Below, one piece after another: positions 61,348 to 64,000 of a stretch of 64,000 bases of DNA. Both the position numbers and the translations under genes were made by a program. Position 1 is the stretch's first letter; every line of letters starts with the position of its first letter. The notes below the pieces were generated by a model. That model saw only the letters and a program-made list of their open reading frames with translations. It did not search any database and was not told the origin of the DNA. Source of the DNA: Aurantiochytrium sp. KH105 (Eukaryota > Sar > Bigyra > Thraustochytrida > Thraustochytriidae); assembly GCA_003116975.1 (NCBI GenBank), contig BGKB01000020.1:744001-808000 (forward strand). The letters are read 5' to 3'.

Positions 61348-63993
61348 TTAGTTGAGGAGTTCGAGGATTTCGTCGTCGGGGCCGTCGTTGTCCACCTGGT
61401 CGAGAAAGGCGTCGAGATCAAGACTACCCAAGCTACCGAGCTCACTTATGTCGTCGGCGGTGGTGGTCACAGTTTTGTCGCCCATCTTGACACGAATGAC
61501 GCCACTTCCCGAGGAACCTGGACTCTTGGGCTCCGGGGTCCGGGTTCCCCGGGACGCAGGCGGCCTCAAAAGGATTGCAGGAGGAGGCGGACTATTGTCC
61601 TCCTTGTTCTTGTGAACAATGAGACCAATTGGAGGATTCCATGTAGGCACGGCGGACGATTTAGAGGTCGCTGTGGCCGGGGACCTGGGCGCCGAGGGCG
61701 ACCGGGACAACATGCTCACGCGAAGCTTCGGGCCTTTGCCCGGTAGAATGTTTGACGAGCTATGGGTGGCTGTTAGACTACTTCTCTCGAGGTCCAGCAA
61801 CGGGGGAAGGTCGCCGGCATCGCTCCCGGAGTCGCTCCCCCCCGAGACTCGCTGCGCCTTGAGCACGCGACGATGAGACTCATTGCCGTGGCGAGGGTGG
61901 TCGTCTTCGTCGTCGCTTTTGCTTTCCACCACTTCGTCGGCATCGTTCGCCGTGGTCGCAGAGGCGGACGCCTTTTCTGGAACCCGGGCTGTGGGCCCAG
62001 TGTCTGTGCCCTTGGGTGCGAGCGCCTTCGCGTTGGGCTGTAGACGCACGGCCTCCGTCTTCGACTCTGTTTTGGTCTCGGCCTTGGCGTGTTCCGCCTC
62101 CTTGGAGCGCGCGATTGCTTTCTTGGGCTCTGCTCTTGCCGAGCCAGCTGGTCGAGTGAGGTCAGCAATGCGTTTGGGTGCGGGAAGGTCATCCAGTGAG
62201 GACGACGTGGAGGAGGAAGACGACGAGGAAGAAGACGAGGAGGAAGACGAAGCCGATGACGATGACGACCCTGACGATGACGAGGAGCCCGAAGATCGGG
62301 ACGACCCAGACGACGACGAAGAGCCCGAGGATGAGTCCGAAGCAGAAGAGCCCGACGAGGCATCCGACGCAGAAGAACGCGAAGATGACGATGACGCCGA
62401 AGAGCTCGAAGAGCTCGAGGAACCCGAAGACGAAGATGACGCCGCAGAAGCCGCGCTCAATGCCGATCGTGGCGAGGCCACGGTGCAAACAGACTTTGCG
62501 TCAACATGCTCTTCTTCGCTGCGAATGGTAGATGCACTGCTTGCAGAGGTGTCGACTTCCAAGGAGCGATCGGACATCGATTTCTTCGTCTGGGCCGCTC
62601 GGGCCTCCGCTCGGGCCTCTTCTTCAGCCTCACGCTGACGACGTCGCTGTCTGCGTATCTCGTCGCGGCTAGCCCGCCAAACAGAGGTGGAAGCTTCGTC
62701 GCTAAAGACGGATTCAACATCGAAATTCGATGGAGATCCCGCACGGTTCGTCGCGGACCCAGGGTGCCAGGCTCCGAGTTTTGGTTTTTGTTCGAGCTTT
62801 GCACGAGGCGAAAGCGCCTCCAAGAGAGCCGGAGGCGAGCGTGGGGAGCGCGGTGACACCCCCTTGGCCTGGAGCATAATATCTCGCGCCTTGCGCACAT
62901 CAAAGGCCGACGGACTTGCGGCCCGGGCTTGGTCAATAATATCGATGGTATCGGAAGAGAAACGCGTTTCGTTGCGGGCGCGCTCCTCGTTGTCCAGCGT
63001 GCTGCGCACGGTCTCCAGGGCGTTCTGGATGTCTTGATGGCGCTCGTGCATGGCCACAAGGTGAGTTTGTTGGTCGTCGGGCGAGCGTGGCGAAATGAGG
63101 TTTTCGGGTGAGATCGGGCCGTCCCGGCGCATCTCTTGGTCCACGGTAGTGATGTTGAGTGCACTGAAGCGAATGTTGCGCTTCTCTTGCTCTTGTACGC
63201 GCAAGTGGTGATACAATCGCTCCTTGCGCTCATCGATGCGGCGCGCGTCCTCGTAGAGACGCATTGTTTGGTCATGGTCGCTCTTGTGCTTGCGCTGTCT
63301 CTGGAGCGTCGGCGAAGTCGCATCAAAGGCAGTGGCAGCCGCCTCGTCGATACGCGCTTGATCTTCCACTTTGAGCTCGTCGAGATGGAGCTGAAGCCGG
63401 CGCGCGTCCTTGTAAAGACGAATGTGTCGCGGCGAACTTGCCGTTTCAGGATCACAGCGATGTAATAAGAGCGCGTCGAGCTTTTCCGAAACAGCGCCGA
63501 CCCGAGGCGCAAAGGAGCACTCTTTGAGATCACTGAGTTCGCGTGCAATGTCGAGCGAGTGCCGAAAGTTAGGATCGCTTGCCCGCGCGCGCCGCTGAGC
63601 AAGAATTTCGGTACCCGAGGTGTAAAGGAAGTTGATGCGCTGCATGTTCCATTTGCTCAGATGTCTGTGCACTGAAGCTGCGGCGCTCTCGGCCAGGGCG
63701 CTCTCACGCAAGAGTCTGTGCTTGGCTTCGAGAAGTTTTGCGTCAGAGTACAGGCGCATGGTGAGCTTTCGAACATGCTCGGCGTCGAGCACAAGCGGCC
63801 CCGGCTTTCGCGGCGCCTCGCCAGCGCTGTGCCGCCGCACCGAACTTTGTGGGGTGAACGTGCACTCGAGCCTCTCGCGTTCCTCGAGTTGGGCGCGAAG
63901 AGCCTGTCGTCGTGCCTCGCGTTTTTCAAGAACGGCTGTTCGACGAATTTCGAGCGGAGTGATGCGGTCGGGAAGAGACCGTCGCGCGACCAT
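61348..63993 (-). CDS. low-complexity protein with repeated RLYxDA motifs (right edge)
   Basis: An 881-residue frame starting seven bases from the window end; the true N-terminus may lie outside. The N-terminal ~400 residues carry three spaced copies of a motif, MRLYSDAKLLEAKHRLL, IRLYKDARRLQLHLDEL and MRLYEDARRIDERKERL, alternating with short ECTFTPQ/ECSFAPR-like segments. This organisation occurs in several protist cytoskeletal or flagellar proteins, but I do not know a named family. The middle is a long Ser-rich tract followed by a Glu/Lys/Ala-rich acidic region. The C-terminus is acidic with LGSLGSLDLDAFLDQV. No membrane or catalytic signature is seen; it is probably structural. Confidence 0.7.
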   Translation of the reverse strand: MVARRSLPDRITPLEIRRTAVLEKREARRQALRAQLEERERLECTFTPQSSVRRHSAGEAPRKPGPLVLDAEHVRKLTMRLYSDAKLLEAKHRLLRESALAESAAASVHRHLSKWNMQRINFLYTSGTEILAQRRARASDPNFRHSLDIARELSDLKECSFAPRVGAVSEKLDALLLHRCDPETASSPRHIRLYKDARRLQLHLDELKVEDQARIDEAAATAFDATSPTLQRQRKHKSDHDQTMRLYEDARRIDERKERLYHHLRVQEQEKRNIRFSALNITTVDQEMRRDGPISPENLISPRSPDDQQTHLVAMHERHQDIQNALETVRSTLDNEERARNETRFSSDTIDIIDQARAASPSAFDVRKARDIMLQAKGVSPRSPRSPPALLEALSPRAKLEQKPKLGAWHPGSATNRAGSPSNFDVESVFSDEASTSVWRASRDEIRRQRRRQREAEEEARAEARAAQTKKSMSDRSLEVDTSASSASTIRSEEEHVDAKSVCTVASPRSALSAASAASSSSSGSSSSSSSSASSSSSRSSASDASSGSSASDSSSGSSSSSGSSRSSGSSSSSGSSSSSASSSSSSSSSSSSSSTSSSLDDLPAPKRIADLTRPAGSARAEPKKAIARSKEAEHAKAETKTESKTEAVRLQPNAKALAPKGTDTGPTARVPEKASASATTANDADEVVESKSDDEDDHPRHGNESHRRVLKAQRVSGGSDSGSDAGDLPPLLDLERSSLTATHSSSNILPGKGPKLRVSMLSRSPSAPRSPATATSKSSAVPTWNPPIGLIVHKNKEDNSPPPPAILLRPPASRGTRTPEPKSPGSSGSGVIRVKMGDKTVTTTADDISELGSLGSLDLDAFLDQVDNDGPDDEILELLN

Positions 63994-64000
63994 GACGGGT

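Noticed and set aside
61883..62638. Acidic Asp/Glu/Pro-rich open frame antisense to the RLYxDA protein
   Set aside because: Complement of the Ser codon tract (TCN/AGN) produces Asp/Glu runs; not an independent gene.

Overview
The window looks like nuclear DNA from a GC-rich, intron-poor protist. Large single-exon eukaryotic genes (a Ctf4/WDHD1-type replisome protein, UXS1, TMEM260-type DUF2723, TTLL, a UTX-type JmjC, prefoldin 5) sit on both strands and are separated by short, simple-repeat-rich spacers. One gene (PFDN5) clearly carries three small GT-AG introns. The mixture of heterokont/animal-like families, GC-rich long exons, and many penta-, tri- and tetranucleotide repeats would fit a thraustochytrid/labyrinthulomycete, but that placement is inference. 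I saw no prokaryotic operon, phage, IS or CRISPR signature.

Layout, left to right. 1-5.2 kb: 3' part of a Fused/STK36-like ARM-repeat gene (cut by the left edge), an EEP-family (CCR4/nocturnin-like) nuclease, an ankyrin/coiled-coil protein, and a dual-specificity phosphatase. 5.5-6.9 kb: UDP-glucuronate decarboxylase. 8.6-11.5 kb: a protein joining a CHAT caspase-like protease, an NB-ARC-type NTPase and a STAT-type linker/SH2 module. This is the most unusual gene in the window and looks like an NLR-like signalling or immune/cell-death receptor. 12.1-16.4 kb: Ctf4/WDHD1. 16.9-22.9 kb: an EGF-multi-TM protein, a TMEM260-type glycosyltransferase and an unknown helical protein. 24.4-28.7 kb: a 1403-residue helical protein I do not recognise. 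28.9-38.1 kb: a Ubl/p25-alpha/PH multidomain protein, a tubulin-tyrosine-ligase-like enzyme and a RING finger protein with long homopolymer tracts. 38.9-45.2 kb: a 2099-residue UTX/KDM6-like protein in which all three iron ligands of the JmjC fold appear to be missing, so it is probably a pseudo-demethylase.

45.2-52.7 kb is a gene-poor stretch of about 7.5 kb rich in microsatellites, ending in a ~140-150 bp tandem array and an 85 bp duplication. 52.7-64 kb returns to dense genes: a rhomboid protease, PFDN5 (four exons), a phytanoyl-CoA-dioxygenase-like protein, an OSCA/TMEM63-like channel and a low-complexity protein with repeated RLYxDA motifs at the right edge.

The genes are not an operon or pathway cluster; neighbours are independent housekeeping and signalling genes. 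All assignments come from reading motifs by eye. No database search was run.
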